Part shown: one piece after another, positions 18,378 through 26,562 of the stretch
How positions within the stretch are numbered: the stretch's first letter is position 1
Layout of the letters: every line of letters starts with the position of its first letter
NCBI GenBank assembly: GCA_024235995.1
Contig: JACKLI010000001.1
Span: forward strand, 992,001-1,056,000
Origin: Burkholderiaceae bacterium
GTDB lineage: Bacteria > Pseudomonadota > Gammaproteobacteria > Burkholderiales > Burkholderiaceae_C
Direction: 5' to 3'
Length of the DNA: 64,000 nucleotides
Translations under genes and position numbers: made by a program
Notes under the pieces: model-generated
Databases searched by the model: none
Told to the model about the DNA's origin: nothing
What the model saw: only the letters and a program-made list of their open reading frames with translations

Positions 18378-18424
18378 TGATCGCCGATGCGCTGGACGAA
18401 CTCCTGACACGGTCCTGGGGTTGA
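18377..18424 (+). pseudogene. ccdB toxin remnant (C-terminal codons only)
   Basis: The 15-residue frame MIADALDELLTRSWG starts in a TGATG overlap with the ccdA stop, exactly where ccdB should start, but matches the pattern of the extreme C-terminus of CcdB (AI..ALD.LL). About 85 codons are therefore missing between the start and the end, consistent with an internal deletion that removed the toxin. Identification rests on recalled family pattern and position. Confidence 0.5.
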
Positions 18425-18461
18425 TGGCGCGCTGACGATGAGGCTTGCGGCGCAGGCCCCA

Positions 18462-19370
18462 TCAAAACCCCCGCATCCACCACGCCCCGTCCAGTTGTAG
18501 CTGCAGCCAGGCGATGAAGCCGGTGACCTTGGCCGGCACCAGCTTGGGCGATGGAAAGACGGCGTGCATCTCCTGCACCGGCAGCGCGTGGTCTTCCAGC
18601 AGGGGCAGCAGATGGCCCTCGGCCACCGATTCGCGCGCCACGTACCAGGGCAGCATGGCCAGGCCCATGCCGGCGCGGCAGGCGGCCAGCACGGCCGACA
18701 GGTTGTTGCTGCGCAGCGGCCCGCGCACGGGGATCGACAGGTCCTCGCCGCCCGGCCCGTGCAGCAGCCAGCGCGCGTCGCCCTGCACGCTGCTGTAGAT
18801 CAGGCAGGCGTGGGTGGACAGCTCGGCGGGCGTGCGCGGCTGGCCGTGCGCCGCCAGGTAGGCCGGCGCGGCGGTCAGCACCCAGGGGTTGATGCCCAGA
18901 TGGCGCGCGCCCAGGCTGGAGTCGGCCAGGCGGCCGATGCGGATGGCCACGTCCACCCCCTGCTCGACCAGGTTGACGTACTGGTCGTCGAAGCCCAGAT
19001 CGATCTGCAGGCCGGGGTGCTCGGCCATGTAGCGCAGCACCAGCGGGATCAGCACGCGCCGCCCGAAGGCCACCGACGAATTGATGCGCAGCGTGCCGCT
19101 GCTGCCGGCCTGCGCCAGGCCGGCCAGGCTTTCGGCGTCCTCCACCTCGCGCAGGATGGCCTTGCAGCGCTCGTGGTAGAGCGCGCCGGCCTCGGTGGGC
19201 GTGACGCCGCGCGTGGAGCGGTGCAGCAGGCGCGCGCCCAGGTGGCGCTCGGCCTCGGCCACGGCCTTGGTGGCGGTGGGCTGGGTGGTGCCCAGCTCGG
19301 CCGCGGCCTTGCTGAAGCTGCCGGTCTCCACCACCCGCACGAAGATCTGCATGGCCTGAAAGCGATCCAT
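18462..19370 (-). CDS. LysR-family transcriptional regulator
   Basis: 302 residues: N-terminal winged HTH (FVRVVETGSFSKAAAELGTT, then LGARLLHRSTRGVTPTEAG) and a periplasmic-binding-like effector domain (SSVAFGRRVLIPLVLRYMAE; GVDVAIRIG). It is divergent from gcl with 123 nt between the starts, the standard arrangement for a local activator, so it probably controls the glyoxylate operon. The effector (perhaps glyoxylate or a product) is inferred only. It is of the CrgA-like subgroup by its GxRxLxP motif. Confidence 0.93.
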   Translation of the reverse strand: MDRFQAMQIFVRVVETGSFSKAAAELGTTQPTATKAVAEAERHLGARLLHRSTRGVTPTEAGALYHERCKAILREVEDAESLAGLAQAGSSGTLRINSSVAFGRRVLIPLVLRYMAEHPGLQIDLGFDDQYVNLVEQGVDVAIRIGRLADSSLGARHLGINPWVLTAAPAYLAAHGQPRTPAELSTHACLIYSSVQGDARWLLHGPGGEDLSIPVRGPLRSNNLSAVLAACRAGMGLAMLPWYVARESVAEGHLLPLLEDHALPVQEMHAVFPSPKLVPAKVTGFIAWLQLQLDGAWWMRGF

Positions 19371-19399
19371 GGGCGCATCCTACCGTGGCGCCGGCATTT

Positions 19400-19414
19400 A
19401 TTCCATGGCGGAAT
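19400..19414. promoter_or_regulatory. LysR-type T-N11-A box between the regulator and gcl
   Basis: ATTCC-ATGGC-GGAAT is a 5-bp inverted repeat with a T-N11-A core in the divergent intergenic region, 30 bp from the LysR start and 80 bp before gcl. This position fits an activator recognition site. Short, so chance occurrence is possible. Confidence 0.5.
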
Positions 19415-19493
19415 GGGTCATATGCGGGCCTTGGCCTTCCCCCATGCGGCCAGCGCCGGCACCATCGGCGCCCATGGACACAAGGAGCAAAGC

Positions 19494-21281
19494 ATGGCCA
19501 AGATGAAGGCCGCGATGGCCGCGGTGCTGGTGATGGAAAAGGAAGGCGTGACGCAGGCCTTCGGCGTGCCCGGTGCCGCCATCAACCCGTTTTACGCCCA
19601 GCTCAAGGAGCGCGGCACCATCGGCCACGTGCTGGCGCGCCACGTCGAGGCCGCCTCGCACATGGCCGAGGGCTACACCCGCGCCGTGGCCGGCAACATC
19701 GGCGTGTGCCTGGGCACCAGCGGCCCGGCCGGCACCGACATGCTCACCGGCCTGTACTCGGCCAGCGCCGACTCCATTCCCATCCTGTGCGTCACTGGCC
19801 AGGCGCCGCGCGCCAAGCTGCACAAGGAAGACTTCCAGGCGGTGGACATCGCCAGCATCGCCCGGCCCGTCACCAAGATGGCCACCACCGTGCTCGAGCC
19901 GGCGCAGGTGCCGCGCGTGTTCCAGCAGGCCTTCCACCTGATGCGCTCGGGCCGCCCGGGCCCGGTGCTGATCGACCTGCCCTTCGACGTGCAGATGGCC
20001 GAGATCGAGTTCGACATCGACACCTACGAGCCGCTGCCCGTCTACAAGCCCGCCGCCACGCGCAAGCAGGTCGAGCGTGCGCTCACCATCCTGAACGAGT
20101 GCGACAAGCCCTTGATCGTCTCCGGCGGCGGCGTCATCAACGCCGACGCCAGCGACCTGCTGGTCGAGTTCGCCGAACTGATCGGCGTGCCGGTGGTGCC
20201 CACGCTGATGGGCTGGGGCACGCTGCCCGACGACCACCCGCTGCAGGCCGGCATGGTGGGCCTGCAGACCTCGCAGCGCTACGGCAACGCCAACCTGCTG
20301 GCGAGCGACTTCGTGCTGGGCATCGGCAACCGCTGGGCCAACCGCCACACCGGCTCGCCCGAGGTGTATTGCAAGGGCCGCCGCTTCGTGCACGTGGACA
20401 TCGAGCCGACGCAGATCGGCCGCATCTTCACGCCCGAGCTGGGCATCGTGTCCGACGCCGGGGCTGCGCTCAAGCTCTTCGTCGAAGTGGCCAGGGAGTG
20501 GAAGCAGGCCGGCAAGCTGCGCGACTTCTCGGCCTGGGCGCAGGAGTGCCAGGGCCGCAAGAAGGATATCCAGTACCTGCGCAAGACCCACTACGACAAC
20601 GTGCCGATGAAGCCGCAGCGCGTGTACCAGTGCATGAACAATGCCTTCGACAAGGACACCTGCTACGTCTCGGTCATCGGCCTGTCGCAGATCGCCGGCG
20701 GCCAGTTCCTGCACGTGTACAAGCCGCGCCACTGGATCAACGCCGGCCAGGCCGGTCCGCTGGGCTGGACGCTGCCGGCCGCCCTGGGCGTGCGCGTGGC
20801 CGACCCCAAGCGCAAGATCGTGGCGCTGTCGGGCGACTACGACTTCCAGTTCCTGATCGAGGAGCTGGCGGTGGGCGCGCAGTTCAAGCTGCCTTACATC
20901 CACATCGTGGTCAACAACAGCTACCTGGGCCTGATCCGGCAGAGCCAGCGCGGCTTTGCGATGGACTACTGCGTGCAGCTCGCCTACGACAACGTCAACT
21001 CGCCCGAGGTGCAGGGCTACGGCATGGACATCGTCAAGGTCACCGAGGGCATGGGCTGCAAGGCCATCCGCGTGCATTCGCCCGACGAGGTGGCGCCCGC
21101 CATCCGCAAGGCTGAGGCGCTGATGGCCGAGTTCCAGGTGCCGGTGGTGATCGAGATGATCCTCGAGCGCGTGACCAACATCTCCATGGGCACCGAGATC
21201 GACAATGTGACCGAGTTCGAGGAGATGGCGGCCGGCAAGCAGGACGTGCCCACCGCGACCACCGTTTCCATGCTCGACTGA
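19494..21281 (+). CDS. gcl: Glyoxylate carboligase (tartronate-semialdehyde synthase)
   Basis: 595-residue ThDP/FAD enzyme joining two glyoxylates to tartronate semialdehyde with CO2 release. It has the diagnostic Val51 (ARHVEAASHMAEGYT) where other ThDP enzymes carry the catalytic Glu, and a ThDP pyrophosphate motif GDYDFQFLIEELAVGAQFKL, then VNNSYLGLIRQ. Start ATG 19494 has AGGAGC upstream. First gene of a five-gene operon (hyi, reductase, kinase, pyk) that takes glyoxylate to pyruvate. Substrate likely arises from glycolate, allantoin or purine breakdown. Confidence 0.98.
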   Translation: MAKMKAAMAAVLVMEKEGVTQAFGVPGAAINPFYAQLKERGTIGHVLARHVEAASHMAEGYTRAVAGNIGVCLGTSGPAGTDMLTGLYSASADSIPILCVTGQAPRAKLHKEDFQAVDIASIARPVTKMATTVLEPAQVPRVFQQAFHLMRSGRPGPVLIDLPFDVQMAEIEFDIDTYEPLPVYKPAATRKQVERALTILNECDKPLIVSGGGVINADASDLLVEFAELIGVPVVPTLMGWGTLPDDHPLQAGMVGLQTSQRYGNANLLASDFVLGIGNRWANRHTGSPEVYCKGRRFVHVDIEPTQIGRIFTPELGIVSDAGAALKLFVEVAREWKQAGKLRDFSAWAQECQGRKKDIQYLRKTHYDNVPMKPQRVYQCMNNAFDKDTCYVSVIGLSQIAGGQFLHVYKPRHWINAGQAGPLGWTLPAALGVRVADPKRKIVALSGDYDFQFLIEELAVGAQFKLPYIHIVVNNSYLGLIRQSQRGFAMDYCVQLAYDNVNSPEVQGYGMDIVKVTEGMGCKAIRVHSPDEVAPAIRKAEALMAEFQVPVVIEMILERVTNISMGTEIDNVTEFEEMAAGKQDVPTATTVSMLD

Positions 21282-21308
21282 ATGTTTGCCAAGATTGGAG
21301 TGATTGAC

Positions 21309-22088
21309 ATGCCCAAGCTCGCCGCCAACCTGACGATGCTCTACAACGAGGTGCCGTTCCTCGACCGCTTCGCGCTGGCCGCCAAGGACGGTTTCAAGGC
21401 CGTCGAATTCCTCTTCCCCTACGCCTTCAAGGCCGACCAGATTCGAAAGCTGCTGGATGCCAACGGCCTGCAGCTGGTGCTGCACAACCTGCCGGCCGGC
21501 AACTGGGACGGCGGCGAGCGCGGCATTGCCTGCCACCCCGACCGCACGGCCGAGTTTCGCGAAGGCGTGACCCAGGCCATCGCCTACGCCGGGGCGCTGG
21601 GCGTGGGCCAGCTCAACTGCCTGGCGGGCAAGGCGCCGGCGGGCGTGCCCGACGCCCAGCTGCGCCGCACGCTGGTCGAGAACCTGCGCTACGCCGCCGC
21701 CGCGCTGAAAAAGGCCGGCCTGAAGCTGCTGGTCGAGCCCATCAACACCTTCGACATTCCGGGCTTCTACCTGCACGGCAGCGCGCAGACGCTGGCGCTG
21801 CTGGACGAAGTCGGCAGCGACAACCTGTTCCTGCAGTACGACATCTACCACATGCAGCGCATGGAAGGCGAGCTGGCCGCCAGCATGCAAAAGCACCTGG
21901 CGCGCATCGCCCACATCCAGCTGGCCGACAACCCCGGCCGCAACGAGCCGGGCACGGGCGAGATCAACTACGCCTTCCTGTTCAGGCACCTGGACGCGAT
22001 CGGCTACACCGGCTGGATCGGCTGCGAATACAAGCCGGCCGGCCACACCACCGAAGGCCTGGGCTGGATCAAGGCCCTCATGCCATAA
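21309..22088 (+). CDS. hyi: Hydroxypyruvate isomerase
   Basis: 259-residue TIM-barrel isomerase interconverting hydroxypyruvate and tartronate semialdehyde. MPKLAANLTMLYNEVPFLDR, NLPAGNWDGGERGIACHPDR and LLVEPINTFDIPGFYL are family hallmarks; Glu residues in VEPINT and NEPGTGEINY are the expected acid/base pair. ATG 21309 has GGAG 9-12 nt upstream; an earlier in-frame ATG at 21282 adds nine non-conserved residues. Confidence 0.96.
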   Translation: MPKLAANLTMLYNEVPFLDRFALAAKDGFKAVEFLFPYAFKADQIRKLLDANGLQLVLHNLPAGNWDGGERGIACHPDRTAEFREGVTQAIAYAGALGVGQLNCLAGKAPAGVPDAQLRRTLVENLRYAAAALKKAGLKLLVEPINTFDIPGFYLHGSAQTLALLDEVGSDNLFLQYDIYHMQRMEGELAASMQKHLARIAHIQLADNPGRNEPGTGEINYAFLFRHLDAIGYTGWIGCEYKPAGHTTEGLGWIKALMP

Positions 22089-22102
22089 ACAAGGAAGACA
22101 CC

Positions 22103-23008
22103 ATGAGCAAGCAATCCCTCAACATCGGTTTCATCGGCCTGGGCATCATGGGCACGCCCATGGCCGGGCACCTGGCCGCCGCCGGCCACAAGCTGTTCGT
22201 CAACACCCGGGGCCAGACGCCCGAGGCGCTGCAGCAAGCCGGGGTCACCCGCTGCCCCAGCAACAAGGCCGTGGCGCAGGCGGCCGAGATCATCATCGTC
22301 ATGGTGCCGGACACCCCCGACGTGGGCCAGGTGCTGTTGGGCGAGGGCGGCGTGGCCGAGGGCCTGTCCAAGGGCAAGCTGGTGATCGACATGTCCTCGA
22401 TCTCGCCGGTCGAGACCAAGGAATACGCCGCCAAGATCGAAGCGCTGGGCTGCGACTACCTGGACGCGCCGGTCTCCGGCGGCGACGTGGGCGCGCGCAA
22501 CGCCACGCTGTCCATCATGTGCGGCGGCAAGCCTGCAGCCTTCGAGCGCGCCCGGCCGGTGCTGGAATTGATGGGCAAGAACATCACGCTGGTGGGCGGC
22601 ACGGGCGACGGCCAGACCTGCAAGGTGGCCAACCAGATCGTGGTGGCGCTCACCATCAACGCCGTGGCCGAGGGCCTGCTGTTCGCCGCGCGCGCCGGGG
22701 CCGACCCGGCCAAGGTGCGCCAGGCGCTGCTGGGGGGCCTGGCCACCTCGCGCATCCTCGAGATTCTGGGCGAGCGCATGATCAAGCGCACGTTCGATCC
22801 GGGCTTTCGCATCAAGCTGCACCAGAAGGATCTGAACCTGGCGCTCACCGCCGCGCGCCAGCTCGGCCTGGCGCTGCCGGCCACCTCCAACGCGCAGCAG
22901 CTCTTTTCCGCCTGCGTGTCGCACGGCGGCGAGGCCTGGGACCACTCGGGCATGGTGCGCGCGCTGGAGAAACTGTCGAACTTCGAGATCGGCCAGAAGG
23001 CCGGTTGA
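22103..23008 (+). CDS. glxR: 2-hydroxy-3-oxopropionate (tartronate semialdehyde) reductase
   Basis: 301-residue beta-hydroxyacid dehydrogenase reducing tartronate semialdehyde to D-glycerate with NAD(P)H. N-terminal dinucleotide fold GFIGLGIMGTPMAGHLA, substrate motif DAPVSGGDVGARNATLSIM and catalytic Lys in GDGQTCKVANQI. Cytoplasmic. It lies 14 nt after hyi and is followed by a family D linker and the glycerate kinase. Confidence 0.97.
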   Translation: MSKQSLNIGFIGLGIMGTPMAGHLAAAGHKLFVNTRGQTPEALQQAGVTRCPSNKAVAQAAEIIIVMVPDTPDVGQVLLGEGGVAEGLSKGKLVIDMSSISPVETKEYAAKIEALGCDYLDAPVSGGDVGARNATLSIMCGGKPAAFERARPVLELMGKNITLVGGTGDGQTCKVANQIVVALTINAVAEGLLFAARAGADPAKVRQALLGGLATSRILEILGERMIKRTFDPGFRIKLHQKDLNLALTAARQLGLALPATSNAQQLFSACVSHGGEAWDHSGMVRALEKLSNFEIGQKAG

Positions 23009-23030
23009 TCCACCCCCTTGAGGACAGTGC

Positions 23031-23096
23031 ATGAGCGCGCCGGGCCGCCCCCAAGCGCGAATCCCGCAGCGCGCCAGCGCGGAGGAAAGTCCAATG
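23031..23096 (+). repeat. Family D linker cassette before glycerate kinase
   Basis: The linker ATG (23031) starts MSAPGRPQARIPQRA. One extra C in the GCGCGCCAGCGCGG segment shifts the frame, so instead of stopping it reads straight into the kinase (start codon 21 codons later). GGAGG at 23081-23085 sits 8 nt before the kinase ATG 23094. Here the cassette can give either a restart or a 21-residue N-terminal extension. Confidence 0.8.
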
Positions 23097-24389
23097 AGCC
23101 AGGCCCCATCCGACCCCCGCGCGCTGTTGCGGCAGATGTTCGACGCCGCGGTCGCCAGCGCCCAGCCGGCGCTGTGCGTACCGCGCTTCCTGCCCGACCT
23201 GGCGCAGGTGCGCGGGCGCGTGCTCGTCATCGGCGCCGGCAAGGCCTCGGCCGCGATGGCGCAGGCGGTGGAGTCGCACTGGCGCGGCCGGGGCCTGGAG
23301 CGCGTCGAGGGCCTGGTGGTCACGCGCTACGGCTATGGCGCGCCCTGCGAGCGCATCGAGATCGTGGAGGCCGCCCACCCCGTGCCCGATGCCGCGGGCG
23401 AGGCCGCCGCGCGCCGGCTGCTCGCCATGGTGCAGGGCCTGGGCGCCGACGACCTGGTGCTGTGCCTGATCTCGGGCGGCGGCTCGGCGCTGCTGCCGCT
23501 GGCGGGCGAGGGCCTGACGCTGGCCGACAAGCAGGCCGTCAACAAGGCGCTGCTGGCCAGCGGCGCGAGCATTGCCGAGATGAACTGCCTGCGCCGGCAC
23601 CTGTCGGCCATCAAGGGCGGGCGCCTGGCCGCGGCCTGCCATCCGGCGCGCGTGCTCACGCTGCTCATCTCCGACGTGCCGGGCGACCAGCTGCCCGACA
23701 TCGCCTCCGGCCCCACGGTGGCCGACGCCAGCACCTGCGCCGACGCGCTGGCCATCGTGCAGCGCTACGGCATCGCCCTGCCGCCGGCCGCGCGCCGCTT
23801 GCTCGAAAGCGGCGCGGGCGAATCGATCAAGCCCGGTGACGCGCGCCTGGCGCGCGCCGAGGCGCGCATCGTCGCCGCGCCGCAAATGGCGCTGGAGGCC
23901 GCCGCCGCCGTGGCGCGCGCGGCGGGCGTGGCGCCTTTCATCCTGGGCGACTCGCTCGAGGGCGAGGCGCGCGAGGTCGGCAAGGTGCTGGCCGGTATGG
24001 CGCTGCAGGTGGCGCGCCGCGGCCAGCCGGCGCCGGCGCCCTGCGTGCTGCTGTCGGGCGGCGAAACCACCGTCACGCTGCGCGGCCAGGGCCGCGGCGG
24101 ACGCAACGTGGAGTGCCTGCTGTCGAGCGCCATCACGCTCGACGGCCAGCCGGGTGTCTACGGCATCGCCTGCGACACCGACGGCGTGGACGGCGCCGAG
24201 GACATCGCCGGCGCGCTGATCGACCCGACGACGCTGGCACGTGCCTGGGCCGCCGGCCTGCGCCCCAGGGACGAGCTGGCCGACAACAACGGCCACGGCT
24301 TTTTCCAGGCGCTGGGCGACTCGGTCGTCACCGGGCCCACGCGCACCAACGTCAACGACTTCCGCGCCCTGCTCGTCACCGGCGTTTGA
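23094..24389 (+). CDS. ttuD: Glycerate 2-kinase (MOFRL family)
   Basis: 431-residue kinase turning D-glycerate into 2-phosphoglycerate. It has GAGKASAAMAQAVE, LISGGGSALLPLP-like (LISGGGSALLPLAGEG), LSGGETTVTLRGQGRGGRN and the MOFRL-domain end GIACDTDGVDGAEDIAG. ATG 23094 is chosen by GGAGG spacing and homology; the frame is open back to 23031 through the linker. TtuD rather than GlxK type; fourth step of the operon's route. Confidence 0.95.
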   Translation: MSQAPSDPRALLRQMFDAAVASAQPALCVPRFLPDLAQVRGRVLVIGAGKASAAMAQAVESHWRGRGLERVEGLVVTRYGYGAPCERIEIVEAAHPVPDAAGEAAARRLLAMVQGLGADDLVLCLISGGGSALLPLAGEGLTLADKQAVNKALLASGASIAEMNCLRRHLSAIKGGRLAAACHPARVLTLLISDVPGDQLPDIASGPTVADASTCADALAIVQRYGIALPPAARRLLESGAGESIKPGDARLARAEARIVAAPQMALEAAAAVARAAGVAPFILGDSLEGEAREVGKVLAGMALQVARRGQPAPAPCVLLSGGETTVTLRGQGRGGRNVECLLSSAITLDGQPGVYGIACDTDGVDGAEDIAGALIDPTTLARAWAAGLRPRDELADNNGHGFFQALGDSVVTGPTRTNVNDFRALLVTGV

Positions 24390-24416
24390 CCCCATCCGTT
24401 TGAAGGAGCGCCACCC

Positions 24417-25838
24417 ATGCGCCGCACCCGCAACGCCAAGATCGTCGCCACGCTGGGCCCCGCCAGCAGCGACCCCGCCGTCATCGAGCAGCTGTTCCTG
24501 GCCGGCGTCGATGTGTTCCGGCTCAACTTCAGCCACGGCGTGGCCGACGACCACCGCGCCCGCGTGGCGGCGCTGCGAGCCATCGAGCGCAAGCACGGCC
24601 GCCCCATCGCCATCCTGGCCGACCTGCAGGGCCCCAAGCTGCGCGTGGGCACCTTCGAGGGCGGGCCGGTGCAGCTGACGGTGGGCCAGGCCTTTCGCCT
24701 GCAGCTGGCGCCGATGGCCGGCACGGCGAAGGCCGTCACCCTGCCGCACCCCGAGATCTTTGCCGCGCTGGTGCCCGGCGCCGAGCTGCTGCTGGACGAC
24801 GGCAAGCTGCGCCTGAAAGTCGAGCGCTGCGACGCCGGCGGCGCCGACACCACGGTGCTGGTGGGCGGCAAGCTGTCCGACCGCAAGGGCGTCAACGTGC
24901 CCGGCGTGGTGCTGCCGATTTCGGCGCTGACCGACAAGGACCGGCGCGACCTGGCGGTGGCGCTGGAGCTGGAGGTGGACTGGGTGGCGCTGTCCTTCGT
25001 GCAGCGCCCCGAGGACCTGCACGAGGCGCGCGCCTTGATCGGCACGCGCGCGGGCCTGGTGGCCAAGCTGGAAAAGCCCTCGGCCATCGACCGCCTGGAA
25101 GACGTTATCGCCGCCACCGACGCGGTGATGGTGGCGCGCGGCGACCTGGGCGTGGAGATGCCGGCCGAAAACGTGCCGCCGCTGCAAAAGCGCATCGTGC
25201 GTGCCTGCCGCAAGCTGGGCAAGCCGGTCATCGTCGCCACGCAGATGCTCGAATCGATGATCGAAAGCCCCGTGCCCACGCGCGCCGAGGCCTCCGACGT
25301 GGCCGCGGCCATCTACGACGGGGCCGACGCCGTCATGCTGTCGGCCGAATCGGCCAGCGGCAAGTTTCCGCTCGAGGCCGTGCGCATCATGAACCGCATC
25401 GTCGAGCGCGTGGAGGCCGACCCGCTGTATCGCCAGTTTCTGGAGGCCTCGCAAAGCGCCAACGTCCCGGGCCAGACCAGCGTGCCCGACGCCGTGTGCT
25501 GCGCCATGCGCCGCGCCGTGGCGCTGCTGCGCCCGGCGGCCATCGTCTGCGCCACGCACTCGGGGGCCACCAGCTTTCGCGTCGCGCGCGAGCGCGCCGA
25601 AGCGCCCATCCTCAGCCTCACGCCGCAGTTGGCGGCCGCGCGCCGCCTGGTGCTGGCCTGGGGCGTGCATTCGCTGCACGTGAGCGAGGTCACCGAGTTC
25701 AACGAGGTGCGCATGCTGGCCGGCGACCTGGTGCGCCGCGAAGGCTTCGGCCAGGCGGGCGACCCCTACGTGGCGATCGCCGGCGTGCCCTTCGGCCAGA
25801 GCGGCACCACCAACCTGATGCACATCGGCATCGTCTAG
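24417..25838 (+). CDS. pyk: Pyruvate kinase
   Basis: 473-residue type II-like pyruvate kinase. RNAKIVATLGPASSDPAVI, ILADLQGPKLRVGTF, catalytic Lys in VAKLEKPSAIDRLEDVI, and MVARGDLGVEMPAENVPPLQ are intact; C-terminal domain VCATHSGATSFRVARER. It sits 27 nt after the glycerate kinase, so with enolase the operon's end product becomes pyruvate plus ATP. Having pyk here suggests a dedicated copy; another copy may exist elsewhere. Confidence 0.97.
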   Translation: MRRTRNAKIVATLGPASSDPAVIEQLFLAGVDVFRLNFSHGVADDHRARVAALRAIERKHGRPIAILADLQGPKLRVGTFEGGPVQLTVGQAFRLQLAPMAGTAKAVTLPHPEIFAALVPGAELLLDDGKLRLKVERCDAGGADTTVLVGGKLSDRKGVNVPGVVLPISALTDKDRRDLAVALELEVDWVALSFVQRPEDLHEARALIGTRAGLVAKLEKPSAIDRLEDVIAATDAVMVARGDLGVEMPAENVPPLQKRIVRACRKLGKPVIVATQMLESMIESPVPTRAEASDVAAAIYDGADAVMLSAESASGKFPLEAVRIMNRIVERVEADPLYRQFLEASQSANVPGQTSVPDAVCCAMRRAVALLRPAAIVCATHSGATSFRVARERAEAPILSLTPQLAAARRLVLAWGVHSLHVSEVTEFNEVRMLAGDLVRREGFGQAGDPYVAIAGVPFGQSGTTNLMHIGIV

Positions 25839-25892
25839 GATGGCCGGGCAAACCATGGACAATCACACTTGATTTCCGTGTCCGCCCCGTCC

Positions 25893-26549
25893 ATGACAGC
25901 CCCCGATTGCCGCCTGCATTACCAGACCATCCCCGTCACCCCCTTCCAGCAAAACTGCTCCATCGTGTGGTGCGGGCAGACGATGGAAGCGGCAGTGATC
26001 GATCCGGGCGGCGATCTGCCGCGCATCGAGGCCGCGGTGCAGCGCCTGGGGGTTGATTTGCGCCAGATCTGGTTGACGCACGCGCACATCGACCACGCCG
26101 GCGGCACGGCCGAGCTGGCGCGCCGCCACCAGTTGCCCATCATCGGCCCCCACGAGGGCGACCAGTTCTGGATCGACGGCCTGGCCGAGCAGGGCCGCAT
26201 GTTCAGTTTTGCGGCGGCCGAGCCCTTCGTGCCCACGCGCTGGCTGCACGATGGCGACACGGTGCAGGTGGGCCAATGCGTGCTTGATGTTCGCCATTGC
26301 CCGGGCCACACGCCGGGGCACGTGGTGTTTCATTCGCCGCAGGCGCAGCGTGCCTTCGTGGGCGACGTGCTGTTTGCCGGCAGCATCGGCCGCACCGACT
26401 TTCCGGGCGGCAACCACGAGCAGCTGATCGCCAGCATCCGCCAGCGGCTGTGGCCGATGGGTGATGAGACGGTGTTCATCCCCGGCCACGGGCCCGAGAG
26501 CACGTTTGGCCAGGAGCGCAAGACCAACCCCTTTGTCCACGATGAATGA
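25893..26549 (+). CDS. Metallo-beta-lactamase-fold hydrolase (glyoxalase II-like)
   Basis: 218 residues with the zinc signature THAHIDHAGG, HCPGHTPGHVVF and VGDVLFAGSIGRTDFPGG, and a final His in FIPGHGPEST. Most similar in pattern to the YcbL/GloB-like group that hydrolyses thioesters such as S-lactoylglutathione, though its natural substrate is uncertain. ATG 25893 fits the family start; GTG 25878 or TTG 25869 are upstream alternatives. Its stop overlaps a possible start of the next gene. Confidence 0.9.
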   Translation: MTAPDCRLHYQTIPVTPFQQNCSIVWCGQTMEAAVIDPGGDLPRIEAAVQRLGVDLRQIWLTHAHIDHAGGTAELARRHQLPIIGPHEGDQFWIDGLAEQGRMFSFAAAEPFVPTRWLHDGDTVQVGQCVLDVRHCPGHTPGHVVFHSPQAQRAFVGDVLFAGSIGRTDFPGGNHEQLIASIRQRLWPMGDETVFIPGHGPESTFGQERKTNPFVHDE

Positions 26550-26562
26550 GGCGCGTGGCGCC

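Noticed and set aside
19398..22046. 882-codon open frame antisense to gcl and hyi
   Set aside because: Shadow of two well-conserved enzymes; no recognisable domain.
22845..25862. 1005-codon open frame antisense to the glycerate kinase and pyruvate kinase genes
   Set aside because: Composition is that of reverse-complement GC-rich coding sequence (runs of His, Arg, Gly, Gln), and both sense genes are certain.
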